A stretch of 64,000 nt of DNA from Hydrogenophaga taeniospiralis CCUG 15921 (GTDB taxonomy: Bacteria; Pseudomonadota; Gammaproteobacteria; Burkholderiales; Burkholderiaceae_C), in assembly GCF_001592305.1 (NCBI RefSeq), contig NZ_BCWR01000001.1:1-64000 (forward strand), read 5' to 3'. Below, piece after piece: positions 49,819 to 58,577 of the stretch (positions are counted from its first letter, which is position 1; every line of letters starts with the position of its first letter). The notes beneath the pieces were generated by a model. That model was given only the letters and a program-made list of their open reading frames with translations. It did not search any database and was not told where the DNA came from. Made by a program: the position numbers and the translations under genes.

Positions 49819-51234
49819 ATGAGCGCAGTACCGGCGCGCGACTCGCGCGTCCCGTTTGAAACGCAGCCGGCAGTGCTGGAGACCGCGCCGGCCCCGCTGG
49901 AGATGCGCCCACAGCGGGGCGTGAGCCTTTTCTGGCGCACTTTTTTCTTCCTCTCCCTGCTACTCGTGGGCTGCATCGTTGCCTGGCTGCAAACCTTTCG
50001 TGCGCTGGAGTTTGAGCCACGCGCGCTGCAAAGCGCGCAGCAACTGGCCTCGCTGGTCAACCTCAGCCGCGCCGCGCTGGTGCACTCGGATTCCATTGCC
50101 CGGGTGTCGCTGGTCAAGACACTGGCCGACGAAGAAGGCGTACGCATCGCGCCGCGCGAGCCCAACGACACCTACAAGCTCTACAACACCGACTCCCTCA
50201 GCCAGAACATCAGCGAGCGCCTGAGCGCGCGGCTGGGCCCGGGCACCGTGGTGGCCCGGGAAGTCAATGGCTCTCCCGGGTTGTGGGTGGGGTTCAATAT
50301 CGATGACGACCCCTATTGGCTGCTGACCGACCCCTCGCGCGTCGGACCGGTGACCGGTGCCACCTGGCTGATCTGGCTGGCCACAGCGGCCGCATTGTCC
50401 CTGGCCGGAGCGGCGCTGATCGCGCGCCTGATCAACCACCCCTTGAAGAAGCTCTCGTTTGCCGCCAGCCGGGTGCGCGAAGGGGACTTCAACGCCAGCC
50501 AACTCAATGAAATGGTGGCCACCAGCGAGATCCGTGAAGTCAACATCGGCTTCAACCGCATGGCCCAGCGCCTGTCCAAGGTCGAACAGGACCGCGCGCT
50601 CATGCTGGCCGGCATCTCGCACGACCTGCGCACGCCACTGGCACGACTGCGGCTCGAAACCGAGATGAGCGTGGCCGACCCGCAGGCCCGCGAACACATG
50701 ACGGCCGACATCGAACAGGTCAACGCCATCATCGACAAGTTCCTGGACTACGCCCGACCCGACCAACTGAAACCCGATCGGGTCAACCTCAACCAGGTGG
50801 TCGATGCAGCGATCTTTTCGCTGGGCAACGACCCCACGATGCGTATCGAGACCCAGATCCCCCCCGACACCATCGTGCTGGGCGACGCGGTGGAGCTGCA
50901 GCGGGTGTTTGCCAACCTGCTGGAAAACACCCAGCGTTACGGTCGCACCCCGGAGACGGGCATGGCCGAGGTGGGAATCGCCGCCAAGGTGCGGGACGAC
51001 TCGGTGCTGATCAAGCTGCGCGACCACGGCCCCGGGGTCAGCCCCGACCAGCTGGAGCATCTCACGCAACCGTTTTACCGGGGCAACGCCTCGCGCACCT
51101 CGGCCACCGGTACCGGGCTGGGGCTGGCGATCGTTGAGCGGGCCATTGCCCGCATGGGTGGCCGTTTTGCGGTGTCCAACAGCAGCACGGGTGGCCTGTC
51201 CGCCCACATCAAGCTGCCCAAGGCGCCGGACTGA
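49819..51234 (+). CDS. envZ: EnvZ-like osmosensor histidine kinase
   Basis: Inner-membrane kinase/phosphatase partner of OmpR. The 471-residue protein has TM1 (about 38-60, LFWRTFFFLSLLLVGCIVAW), a periplasmic loop, TM2 (about 175-200), a HAMP domain (LINHPLKKLSFAASRVREGDF), the DHp helix with His268 in AGISHDLRTPLARL and a HATPase domain (LLENTQRYG, DHGPGVSPDQ, GTGLGLAIVERAI). ISHDLRTPLTR-type DHp is characteristic of EnvZ. The ATG at 49819 has GGAGG 8 nt upstream; an in-frame start 30 codons earlier overlaps ompR. Confidence 0.94.
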   Translation: MSAVPARDSRVPFETQPAVLETAPAPLEMRPQRGVSLFWRTFFFLSLLLVGCIVAWLQTFRALEFEPRALQSAQQLASLVNLSRAALVHSDSIARVSLVKTLADEEGVRIAPREPNDTYKLYNTDSLSQNISERLSARLGPGTVVAREVNGSPGLWVGFNIDDDPYWLLTDPSRVGPVTGATWLIWLATAAALSLAGAALIARLINHPLKKLSFAASRVREGDFNASQLNEMVATSEIREVNIGFNRMAQRLSKVEQDRALMLAGISHDLRTPLARLRLETEMSVADPQAREHMTADIEQVNAIIDKFLDYARPDQLKPDRVNLNQVVDAAIFSLGNDPTMRIETQIPPDTIVLGDAVELQRVFANLLENTQRYGRTPETGMAEVGIAAKVRDDSVLIKLRDHGPGVSPDQLEHLTQPFYRGNASRTSATGTGLGLAIVERAIARMGGRFAVSNSSTGGLSAHIKLPKAPD

Positions 51235-51239
51235 CTCTC

Positions 51240-51303
51240 CTGCCCCCACGCTCCGCCGCTGCGCGGGTCGCTGCCCCCTGAGGGAGCTGATCCGTCTTGG
51301 AGC
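51240..51303. repeat. GC-rich palindromic intergenic repeat, copy C (inverted)
   Basis: The gap between convergent envZ and ispF holds GCCCCCACGCTCCGCCGCTGC, GCGGGTCGCTGCCCCCTGAGGG and GGAGCGGCCCGGC. Read on the minus strand the order of blocks matches copies A and B. Confidence 0.65.
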
Positions 51304-51312
51304 GGCCCGGCG

Positions 51313-51810
51313 CTAAGCCTGCGCGTTCAGCAGGACCACGGCACGCGCCTCCATCGACAGGCCCTGCCCCACCGGGCCGAGCTTCTCGGCCGTCTTGGCT
51401 TTCACGTTCACCTGGCCAACCGCCACCCCCAAGGCGCGCGCAATGCTCTCGCACATGGCGCCGATGTGCGGCGCCAGCTTGGGCGCCTGGGCGATCACGG
51501 TGCTGTCGATGTTGACGATCTCAAAGCCCGCATCGCGCACCCGCCGCGCCGCTTCGGCCAGCAGCACACTGGAATCGGCCCCTTTGAAGTGCTCGTCGGT
51601 GTCGGGGAAGTGGCGGCCGATGTCGCCCAGTGCGGCCGCTCCCAACAAGGCGTCGGTGATCGCGTGCAGCAGCACGTCGGCGTCCGAGTGTCCGAGCAGG
51701 CCCAGCGTGTGCGGGATGCGCACCCCGCCGATGATGAGCGGGCGCCCGGGCACCAGCGCGTGCACATCCCAGCCTTCACCGATGCGCAGACCGAATGCAG
51801 TGGGGTTCAT
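51313..51810 (-). CDS. ispF: 2-C-methyl-D-erythritol 2,4-cyclodiphosphate synthase
   Basis: IspF cyclises CDP-ME-2-phosphate in the MEP isoprenoid pathway. The 165-residue protein shows the zinc-binding [10 protein letters not shown] (Asp, His), ILGG-like [40 protein letters not shown] core with the third ligand in GHSDAD, HFPDTD and the C-terminal [12 protein letters not shown]. It lies 13 nt after ispD. Confidence 0.98.
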   Translation of the reverse strand: MNPTAFGLRIGEGWDVHALVPGRPLIIGGVRIPHTLGLLGHSDADVLLHAITDALLGAAALGDIGRHFPDTDEHFKGADSSVLLAEAARRVRDAGFEIVNIDSTVIAQAPKLAPHIGAMCESIARALGVAVGQVNVKAKTAEKLGPVGQGLSMEARAVVLLNAQA

Positions 51811-51823
51811 GTGGGGTTCCTGG

Positions 51824-52546
51824 TCAGGTTCGGTTGTTCAGAATGGCCTCGGCCAGGGCAAAGTCTTCCGGGTAGGTGACCTTGAAATTCTGCGCGCTGC
51901 CGGGCACCAGCAGCGGGCGGTGGCCCGCCAGCTCCATGGCGCTGGCCTCGTCGGTCACCCCGGCGAAACCGCTGTCCGCCTGCGCAGAGAGCGCGTCGCG
52001 CAGCGCGCCAAGGCGGAACATCTGTGGCGTCTGGGCCAGCCATTTGTCGGAGCGATCCACCGTGGCCGCCACGCGGCCGCCGGCCTCGGTCTTGAGGGTA
52101 TCGGGCAGTTTGAGCGCCAGCAGTCCACCCACGGGGTCGTTCTCGCAGGCGTCGAGCAAGGCGTTGATCTGGGCCGGGGTGACCAGGCAGCGCGCCGCAT
52201 CGTGCACCAGTACCCAGTCGTCCGGCGCCGCCCCCTGGGCCAGCAGCTCGTGCAGGCCGTTGAACACGCTTTCCGCACGGGACCGGCCACCGCAGCGCGC
52301 CAGCACCACGCTCGGGTGGTCCACGCTGAGAAACCGGTCCCCCGGCGCGATGACGATCAGGCACTGGGTGATGCGTGGCACGGCCTGAAACGCGGCCAGG
52401 GTGTGCAACACCATGGGCAAGCCAGCCACGCGCTCGTACTGCTTGGGGCCCGCGGTGCCCGCGCGCGACCCGGTTCCCGCACAGGGCAGCAGCACGTGGC
52501 AACGGGGAGGAAACGCGGGGGGAATGGGGCGGGCGGTATCGGTCAT
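51824..52546 (-). CDS. ispD: 2-C-methyl-D-erythritol 4-phosphate cytidylyltransferase
   Basis: IspD couples MEP to CTP. The 240-residue protein has the nucleotidyltransferase signature [47 protein letters not shown] and the substrate segment [11 protein letters not shown]. The ATG at 52546 (MTDTARP) is preferred to an upstream in-frame codon, because the extra 37 residues run through the mfd upstream region. It pairs with ispF and diverges from mfd. Confidence 0.97.
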   Translation of the reverse strand: MTDTARPIPPAFPPRCHVLLPCAGTGSRAGTAGPKQYERVAGLPMVLHTLAAFQAVPRITQCLIVIAPGDRFLSVDHPSVVLARCGGRSRAESVFNGLHELLAQGAAPDDWVLVHDAARCLVTPAQINALLDACENDPVGGLLALKLPDTLKTEAGGRVAATVDRSDKWLAQTPQMFRLGALRDALSAQADSGFAGVTDEASAMELAGHRPLLVPGSAQNFKVTYPEDFALAEAILNNRT

Positions 52547-52577
52547 GGCTTGTGCGCATTCTAAAATCAGCGCTTTC

Positions 52578-52607
52578 ACACCCCCCGCCCAGTTGGACGG
52601 GGGGTGT
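52578..52607 (+). promoter_or_regulatory. Perfect 10-bp hairpin in the mfd/ispD divergent region
   Basis: ACACCCCCCG and CGGGGGGTGT form a perfect stem with a 10-nt loop, about 60 nt before the mfd start. No T run follows on either strand. It could act in the mfd or ispD leader, or mark a protein-binding palindrome. Confidence 0.45.
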
Positions 52608-52665
52608 TCGTCATGGCGGGTCCGGTATGGCCCGCTGCGCCCATCGCCCTCATTCACACCCCCGC

Positions 52666-55600
52666 ATGGACCTGCCCAAACTCACTCCCGGCAAACGCTT
52701 CACGCTGCCGCGCCCCAGCGGCGCGGCCGACGCTCTGCTGCTGGCCCGGCTGGGTGAACGTGAGAAGGCCGCCGGTCGGGTCACCGCCGTCGTCACCGCC
52801 GATGCCACCGACGCGCAGCGCCTGATCGACGAGATGGCGTTCTTCGCGCCCGGCCTGCGCTGTGCACTGTTCCCGGACTGGGAAACCCTGCCCTACGACA
52901 CGTTTTCGCCGCATCAGGACCTGATCTCCGAGCGCCTGGCCACGCTCTGGCGCATCCAGCAGCACGACAAGGACACCGGCGCCGACGTGGTGCTGGTGCC
53001 CGCCACCACCGCGCTGTACCGGCTGGCGCCGCCCGCCTTTCTGGCGGGCTACACCTTTCACTTCAAGGTCAAGCAGAAGCTCGACGAGGCCAAGCTCAAG
53101 AGCCAGCTCACGCTGGCCGGCTACCAGCACGTGACCCAGGTCGTGAGCCCGGGCGAATACGCGGTGCGCGGCGGCCTGATCGACCTCTTCCCCATGGGCT
53201 CACCCGTGCCCTACCGCGTGGACCTGTTCGACGACGAGATCGACAGCATCCGCACCTTCGACCCCGACAGCCAGCGCAGCCTGTACCCGGTGCCCGAAGT
53301 GCGGCTGCTGCCCGGGCGCGAATTTCCGATGGACGACGCGGCGCGCGCCAAATTCCGCAGCCGCTGGCGCGAACTGCTCGACGGCGACCCGACCAAGAGC
53401 CGCATCTACAAAGACATGGGCAATGGGGTTGCCACCGCCGGCATCGAGTACTACCTGCCGCTGTTCTTCGAGCAGACCGCCACCGTCTTTGACTACCTCG
53501 GGGAGAAGGCGACGGTTGTGCTGCACGGCGACCTTGAGCCCGCCTTCCAGCGCTTCTGGCAGGACACGCAGGACCGCTACCGCCTCGTCAAGGGCGATCC
53601 CGAGCGCCCCACCCTGCCACCCGAGAGCCTGTTCCTCTCGGCCGAGCAGTTCTACACCGGGGCCAACGCCCACGCCCAGCTCGCGATCCGGCCGGCGGTG
53701 GAAGACGTGGCCGACAACGCCTTCGCACAGAAGCTGGGCGATCTGTCGGTGCTGCGTGGCGCCGAAGACCCGCTCGCCCGCCTGCAGGGCCACATGCGCA
53801 ACACCGCGCACCGCGTGCTGCTGCTGGCCGAAAGCGATGGCCGGCGCGAGAGCCTGCTGGACTTTTTGCGCGCCAGCGGCCTGAACCCACCGGCCTTCGA
53901 TTCGCTGGCCGAATTCCAGGGCAGCGACGAACCCACCGGCATTGCCACCGCAGCCTTGACGGTCGGTTTCTCCTGGCTCGAAGGCGGCATCGACTTCGTC
54001 ACCGAAACCGAACTCTTCGCCACCGGCCCCACCACGCGCCGGCGCAAGAAGCAGGAACAGGTCAGCGACGTCGATGCGCTGATCAAGGACCTGTCCGAGC
54101 TCAACGTGGGCGACCCGGTGGTGCACAACGCCCACGGCATCGGTCGCTACCGCGGCCTGATCCACATGGACATGGGCGAAAAGAATCCCGACGGCACGCC
54201 CGCGCTGATGGAGTTCCTGCACCTCGAATACGCCGACAAGGCGGTGCTCTACGTGCCGGTGAGCCAGTTGCAGCTGATCGGCCGCTATACCGGCGTGAGC
54301 GCCGACGAGGCACCGCTGCACCGCCTGGGCAGCGGCCAGTGGGAAAAGGCCAAACGCAAGGCCGCCGAGCAGGTGCGCGACGCCGCGGCCGAGCTGCTCA
54401 ACATCTACGCCCGCCGTGCCGCGCGCCAGGGCCATGCCTTCCGTTTCTCGGCGCAGGACTACGAAATCTTCGCCAACGACTTCGGCTTTGAAGAAACCGC
54501 TGACCAGCGCGGCGCGATCCACGCCGTGATCCAGGACATGATCAGCCCGCGCCCCATGGACCGGCTGGTCTGCGGCGACGTGGGCTTCGGCAAAACCGAG
54601 GTGGCCCTGCGCGCCGCCTTCGTGGCCGTGACCGGCGGGCGCCAGGTGGCCTTTCTCGCGCCGACCACGCTGCTGGCCGAGCAGCACTACCAGACCCTGG
54701 TGGACCGCTTCGCCAAGTGGCCGGTGAAGGTGGCCGAGGTGTCGCGCTTTCGCTCCGGCAAGGAAATCACGGCCGCCATCAAGGGCATCGCCGACGGCAC
54801 GGTGGACATCGTGGTGGGCACGCACAAGCTGTTGAGCGAATCGACCAAGTTCCACGACCTGGGCCTGCTCATCATCGACGAGGAACACCGCTTCGGCGTG
54901 CGCCACAAGGAAGCCATGAAGGCGATGCGGGCCGAGGTGGACGTGCTCACGCTCACCGCCACACCGATCCCGCGCACGCTGGGCATGGCGCTCGAAGGCC
55001 TGCGCGACCTGTCGGTCATCGCAACCGCGCCGCAGCGCCGCCTGGCCATCAAGACCTTCGTGCGCAACGAAGGCAACGGCGTGATCCGCGAGGCCGTGCT
55101 GCGCGAATTGAAGCGCGGCGGCCAGGTCTACTTCCTGCACAACGAGGTCGAGACGATCGAAAACCGCAAGCAGAAGCTCGAAGAGATCTTGCCCGAGGCG
55201 CGCATCGCCATCGCCCACGGCCAGATGCCGGAACGCGACCTGGAGCGCGTCATGCGCGACTTCGTGGCACAGCGCTACAACCTGCTGCTGTGCTCGACCA
55301 TCATCGAGACCGGCATCGACGTGCCCACGGCCAACACCATCGTCATCAGCCGTGCCGACAAGTTCGGCCTGGCCCAGCTGCACCAGCTGCGCGGCCGCGT
55401 GGGCCGCAGCCACCACCAGGCCTACGCCTACCTGCTGGTGCCCGAGATCGAAGGCCTGACCAAACAGGCCTCGCAGCGGCTCGACGCAATCCAGCAGATG
55501 GAAGAGCTGGGCAGCGGCTTCTACCTCGCCATGCACGACCTGGAGATCCGCGGCGCCGGCGAGGTGCTGGGCGAGAACCAGAGCGGCAACATGCTGGAGG

Positions 55601-56157
55601 TGGGCTTCCAGCTTTACAACGAGATGCTCAACGAAGCGGTGCGTTCCCTGAAGGCCGGGCGTGAACCCGACCTGCTCAGCCCGCTGAGCGTGACCACCGA
55701 CATCAACCTGCACGCCCCGGCCCTGCTGCCCAACGACTACTGCGGCGACGTGCACCTGCGGCTGTCGTTCTACAAGAAGCTCGCCACCGCCAAGACCACC
55801 GATCAGGTGGACGGTCTGCTCGAAGAGATCGTGGACCGCTTCGGCAAGCTGCCCGCCCAGGCGCAGACGCTGATCGACGTGCACCGCCTGCGCTGCATCA
55901 GCGCGCCCTATGGCGTGGTGAAGGTCGATGCGGCGCCCGGCGTCACCAACATCACCTTCAAGGCCAACCCGCCGGTGGAGCCGATGCGCATCATCGAACT
56001 GATCCAGAAAAACCGGCACATCAAGCTCGCGGGCAACGAAAAACTGCGCATCGAGCGCGCGCTGCCGGAAGTGAAAGACCGGGTGCAGCTGGTACGCGAC
56101 GTGCTCAGGGCCTTGGGCCAGCCGATGAGCACCGCGCCCGCCGCCGGCGCGGTTTGA
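52666..56157 (+). CDS. mfd: Transcription-repair coupling factor
   Basis: Mfd removes RNA polymerase stalled at DNA lesions and recruits UvrA. The 1163-residue protein has the UvrB-like N-terminal module (about 20-350; PDWETLPYDTFSPHQDLISERL), the CarD-like RNA polymerase-interaction domain (about 480-560; LNVGDPVVHNAHGIGRYRGL), the RecG-like helicase with Walker A GDVGFGKTEVALRAA near 638 and DEEH box IIDEEHRFGV, and a C-terminal TRCF domain. The ATG at 52666 gives the family length; the frame is open 97 codons further upstream. Confidence 0.98.
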   Translation: MDLPKLTPGKRFTLPRPSGAADALLLARLGEREKAAGRVTAVVTADATDAQRLIDEMAFFAPGLRCALFPDWETLPYDTFSPHQDLISERLATLWRIQQHDKDTGADVVLVPATTALYRLAPPAFLAGYTFHFKVKQKLDEAKLKSQLTLAGYQHVTQVVSPGEYAVRGGLIDLFPMGSPVPYRVDLFDDEIDSIRTFDPDSQRSLYPVPEVRLLPGREFPMDDAARAKFRSRWRELLDGDPTKSRIYKDMGNGVATAGIEYYLPLFFEQTATVFDYLGEKATVVLHGDLEPAFQRFWQDTQDRYRLVKGDPERPTLPPESLFLSAEQFYTGANAHAQLAIRPAVEDVADNAFAQKLGDLSVLRGAEDPLARLQGHMRNTAHRVLLLAESDGRRESLLDFLRASGLNPPAFDSLAEFQGSDEPTGIATAALTVGFSWLEGGIDFVTETELFATGPTTRRRKKQEQVSDVDALIKDLSELNVGDPVVHNAHGIGRYRGLIHMDMGEKNPDGTPALMEFLHLEYADKAVLYVPVSQLQLIGRYTGVSADEAPLHRLGSGQWEKAKRKAAEQVRDAAAELLNIYARRAARQGHAFRFSAQDYEIFANDFGFEETADQRGAIHAVIQDMISPRPMDRLVCGDVGFGKTEVALRAAFVAVTGGRQVAFLAPTTLLAEQHYQTLVDRFAKWPVKVAEVSRFRSGKEITAAIKGIADGTVDIVVGTHKLLSESTKFHDLGLLIIDEEHRFGVRHKEAMKAMRAEVDVLTLTATPIPRTLGMALEGLRDLSVIATAPQRRLAIKTFVRNEGNGVIREAVLRELKRGGQVYFLHNEVETIENRKQKLEEILPEARIAIAHGQMPERDLERVMRDFVAQRYNLLLCSTIIETGIDVPTANTIVISRADKFGLAQLHQLRGRVGRSHHQAYAYLLVPEIEGLTKQASQRLDAIQQMEELGSGFYLAMHDLEIRGAGEVLGENQSGNMLEVGFQLYNEMLNEAVRSLKAGREPDLLSPLSVTTDINLHAPALLPNDYCGDVHLRLSFYKKLATAKTTDQVDGLLEEIVDRFGKLPAQAQTLIDVHRLRCISAPYGVVKVDAAPGVTNITFKANPPVEPMRIIELIQKNRHIKLAGNEKLRIERALPEVKDRVQLVRDVLRALGQPMSTAPAAGAV

Positions 56158-56297
56158 CCCAGATCAAGGGAACACCCTTCTGAGGTGCGCCGGGGTGCCC
56201 GCAGGGGCCCCGTTCACCTGGCGTTCATGCGCCCGAAATCAAACTTCAAATGCCGGCCGCACCATCGCGGCTCGATCATTTGACGGAGTAAACGACC

Positions 56298-56804
56298 ATG
56301 AACCTTGCCAATCAACGCCCCTGGATCACCCCGCTGGTGATGGGCAGCTTTGCCCTGTCCGCCGTGACGGGCGTCCTGATGTTCTTCCACCTCGACACCG
56401 GCCTGAACAAGACGGCGCACGAGTGGCTGGGCTGGCTGATGCTGGGCGCCGTGGTGCTGCATGCGCTGCTCAACCTGCCTGCCGTGAAACGGCACCTGCA
56501 GAACACCACCGGGCGCTGGGTGGTGATCGCGTCGTTCGCGGTGCTGGGGCTCAGCTTCCTGCCCTTGGGAAGCAGCGGGGGCAGCGAACCCGGCTTTGCC
56601 CCGCCGGTGCGTGCCCTGGCCAAGGCCCCGATCACCGTGCTGGCCCAGGTGGCCGGCACCAGCACCGACGACGTCAAGACCCGGCTGCAGGCCGCCGGCT
56701 TCACCGTCACCAGCGACCAGCAATCGGTGGCCGATCTGGTGGGCGGCGATCTGAGGGCGCAGATCGGCACGATGAGCAAGGTGCTGGCGCAACCCAAGTC
56801 CTGA
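56298..56804 (+). CDS. Membrane protein with DUF4405-like helices
   Basis: A 168-residue inner-membrane protein. The first 90 residues hold three TM helices with histidines (ITPLVMGSFALSAVTGVLMFF, HEWLGWLMLGAVVLHALLNL, WVVIASFAVLGLSFLPLG), a pattern seen in DUF4405/cytochrome b561-like proteins where His may bind haem. The C-terminal part (about 105-165) is soluble and unrecognised (KAPITVLAQVAGTSTDDVKT). The ATG has GGAG about 10 nt upstream. It lies between mfd and serB; the function is unknown. Confidence 0.75.
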   Translation: MNLANQRPWITPLVMGSFALSAVTGVLMFFHLDTGLNKTAHEWLGWLMLGAVVLHALLNLPAVKRHLQNTTGRWVVIASFAVLGLSFLPLGSSGGSEPGFAPPVRALAKAPITVLAQVAGTSTDDVKTRLQAAGFTVTSDQQSVADLVGGDLRAQIGTMSKVLAQPKS

Positions 56805-56841
56805 GCGGAACGGTGTTCCCGGCTCCCGCGATAATTCCGGG

Positions 56842-57567
56842 ATGACTTCCCCCACCGAATTCGCCCCCGGCCTCGCCGTCCAGGGCTTCACGCCGCCGCT
56901 GAACCTGAAGGACTTCAAGCTCATCGCATTCGATATGGATTCCACGCTCATCAACATCGAGTGCGTGGACGAGATCGCCGACGCGGCTGGGCTCAAGGCC
57001 GAGGTGGCAGCCATCACCGAAGCCACCATGCGCGGCGAGATCGCCGACTTCAAGGAGAGCCTGCGCCAGCGCGTGCGGTTGCTGCGCGGTGTGACCGTGG
57101 CCCACATGGAACAGGTGCTGGCCGAGCGCCTGCAGCTGAATCCCGGGGCCGAGGCGCTGGTGCAAGCCTGCAAGGCCGTGGGCATGAAAGTGCTGCTGGT
57201 CTCGGGCGGTTTCACCTATTTCACCGACCGCGTCCGCGACCGGCTGGGCATCGACTTCACGCGCTCGAACGTGCTGGAGATTGAGAGCGGCCCCAACTGC
57301 GGCCAGCTGACAGGCCGTATGGTGGACCAGCCCTGGGGCGACATCTGCGACGGCGCCGAGAAACGCAAGATGCTGCTGGAGACCTGCGCGCTGCTGGGCA
57401 TCAGCCCCCAGCAGGCGATTGCCATGGGCGACGGCGCCAACGACCTGCCCATGATGGGCGAGGCGGGCCTCTCAGTGGCCTACCACGCGAAGCCGAAGGT
57501 GCGCGAGCAGGCCATGGTCGCCATCAACGAAGGCGGACTGGACCGCCTGCTCGAAGTGCTGCGCTGA
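56842..57567 (+). CDS. serB: Phosphoserine phosphatase
   Basis: SerB makes L-serine from phosphoserine, the last step of the serine pathway that also feeds FolD one-carbon metabolism. The 241-residue HAD-superfamily protein has the nucleophile motif IAFDMDSTLI (Asp31, Asp33), the SGG motif LLVSGGFTYFTD and motif III/IV GDGANDLPMMGEAG. The cap region VDEIADAAGLKAEVAAITE is SerB-specific. There is no N-terminal ACT domain, so it is the short form. Confidence 0.96.
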   Translation: MTSPTEFAPGLAVQGFTPPLNLKDFKLIAFDMDSTLINIECVDEIADAAGLKAEVAAITEATMRGEIADFKESLRQRVRLLRGVTVAHMEQVLAERLQLNPGAEALVQACKAVGMKVLLVSGGFTYFTDRVRDRLGIDFTRSNVLEIESGPNCGQLTGRMVDQPWGDICDGAEKRKMLLETCALLGISPQQAIAMGDGANDLPMMGEAGLSVAYHAKPKVREQAMVAINEGGLDRLLEVLR

Positions 57568-57568
57568 T

Positions 57569-57931
57569 TCACTGGCCGCGCCGCTGGCGGTCGTGCCTGG
57601 CGTGGCGGATCTTGCGGCTGGAGCGGTCCTGGGCCTTTTCAATGCGCACGGCCTCCCGGGCCGTCACTTTTCCATCGGCTTCGGCGCGGCGCTCCATGCG
57701 CTTGATGTGCCGCTGCTGCCGCTCCAGGCGCAATTGCTCGCGGCGGGTGATCTGGCCCGATGCCACGCCGTCCTCGATGCGATCGGCCTGCCGCTCCTGC
57801 CGGTTGTCCACGCGCCGCTCCTGTCTGTCGGCCAGGCTGGCCGGCGCCTGCGCGCTGGCACTGCCAGCGAACACGGTCAGGCCAACGGCGGTGATGGTGG
57901 CGGCGGTGAAGGATGTGAGCCAGGGGGTCAT
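57569..57931 (-). CDS. Small secreted Arg/Gln-rich helical protein
   Basis: I do not recognise a named family. The 120-residue product has a signal peptide (SFTAATITAVGLTVFAGSAS, cleavage near SAQAP, residue 28) and a very basic mature part with repeated charge patterns (ADRQERRVDNRQERQADRIE, REQLRLERQQRHIKRMERRA), predicted to form a long helix. The ATG at 57931 has AAGGA upstream. It converges on serB (2-nt gap) and diverges from the DUF3106/ECF sigma cluster, which encodes a similar protein. Confidence 0.8.
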   Translation of the reverse strand: MTPWLTSFTAATITAVGLTVFAGSASAQAPASLADRQERRVDNRQERQADRIEDGVASGQITRREQLRLERQQRHIKRMERRAEADGKVTAREAVRIEKAQDRSSRKIRHARHDRQRRGQ

Positions 57932-57985
57932 GGTGTTTTCCTTGAAGGTTGAATCACAGGGGCCGGGCTGGCCCATGCCTCCCTT

Positions 57986-58062
57986 GAACCTGCGCACGGA
58001 GACCGGCTTACGCGGCCCCGGCCAATTCCGGGTAAAACCCCGGGGTATCGCGTAAGAACCTG
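57986..58062 (+). promoter_or_regulatory. Repeated GAACCTG boxes upstream of the DUF3106/ECF sigma cluster
   Basis: GAACCTG occurs at 57986-57992 and 58056-58062. The GAAC core resembles the -35 of ECF sigma promoters. An inverted partner GGTTC lies at about 58073-58077. No convincing -10 is seen. This is a candidate autoregulated promoter only. Confidence 0.3.
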
Positions 58063-58116
58063 GCCGCAGCGGGGTTCAAGCGGGAAAGACCCATACCGCC
58101 AGATCACCCACCCCCC

Positions 58117-58569
58117 ATGAAAACGCCCTTCCGTTCGCGCCTGTGCCGCTGGTTCGCCGCCAGCGCGCTGCTGGTCTGCGCCACCGTGCAGGCCGCCCCC
58201 GTCGCGGTACCCGACGCCCAGGGCTGGGCCCGCCTCACGCCCCAGCAGCAGGCCGCGCGCCAGGCCGAGATCAAGCGCCAGCTCAAGCTCGCCTCGCCCG
58301 AAGAGCGCAAGGCCTTCCGCCAACAGCTGCGCCAGCAGCTCGAGGCCCTCTCACCCAGCGAACGCCAGGCCCTGATCGAACAGACCCGCCAGCGCTGGCA
58401 GACCCTCACGCCCGAGGAAAGGCGCCGCTTCGCCGACGAACGCCGCGAACAGGTGCGGGCCATGACGCCGGCCGAGCGTCGCGAGCTGTTGCGGCAGCGG
58501 CGCGAGATGCTGGACAAGCTCAGTCCCAAAGAGCGCAGGGCCTTGCGCGAAAAGCTGTCAACCCCGTGA
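58117..58569 (+). CDS. DUF3106-type periplasmic protein with LTPEERR repeats
   Basis: A 150-residue exported protein: signal peptide to about residue 27 (ASALLVCATVQAAP), then five or six repeats of a helical unit, LTPQQQAARQ, ASPEERKAFRQ, LSPSERQALIEQ, LTPEERRRFADER, MTPAERRELLRQR and LSPKERRALREK. This is the pattern of DUF3106, and the LTxxQ/LTPEE spacing recalls the periplasmic Spy/CpxP/ZraP group of stress-related metal-binding chaperones (family analogy). It overlaps the ECF sigma gene by the GTGA junction if that gene starts at its GTG. First gene of a four-gene plus-strand unit. Confidence 0.85.
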   Translation: MKTPFRSRLCRWFAASALLVCATVQAAPVAVPDAQGWARLTPQQQAARQAEIKRQLKLASPEERKAFRQQLRQQLEALSPSERQALIEQTRQRWQTLTPEERRRFADERREQVRAMTPAERRELLRQRREMLDKLSPKERRALREKLSTP

Positions 58570-58577
58570 GCGGGCCC

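Noticed and set aside
53200..56019. A 939-codon open frame opposite mfd
   Set aside because: Antisense shadow of mfd; no recognisable domain and no start signal.
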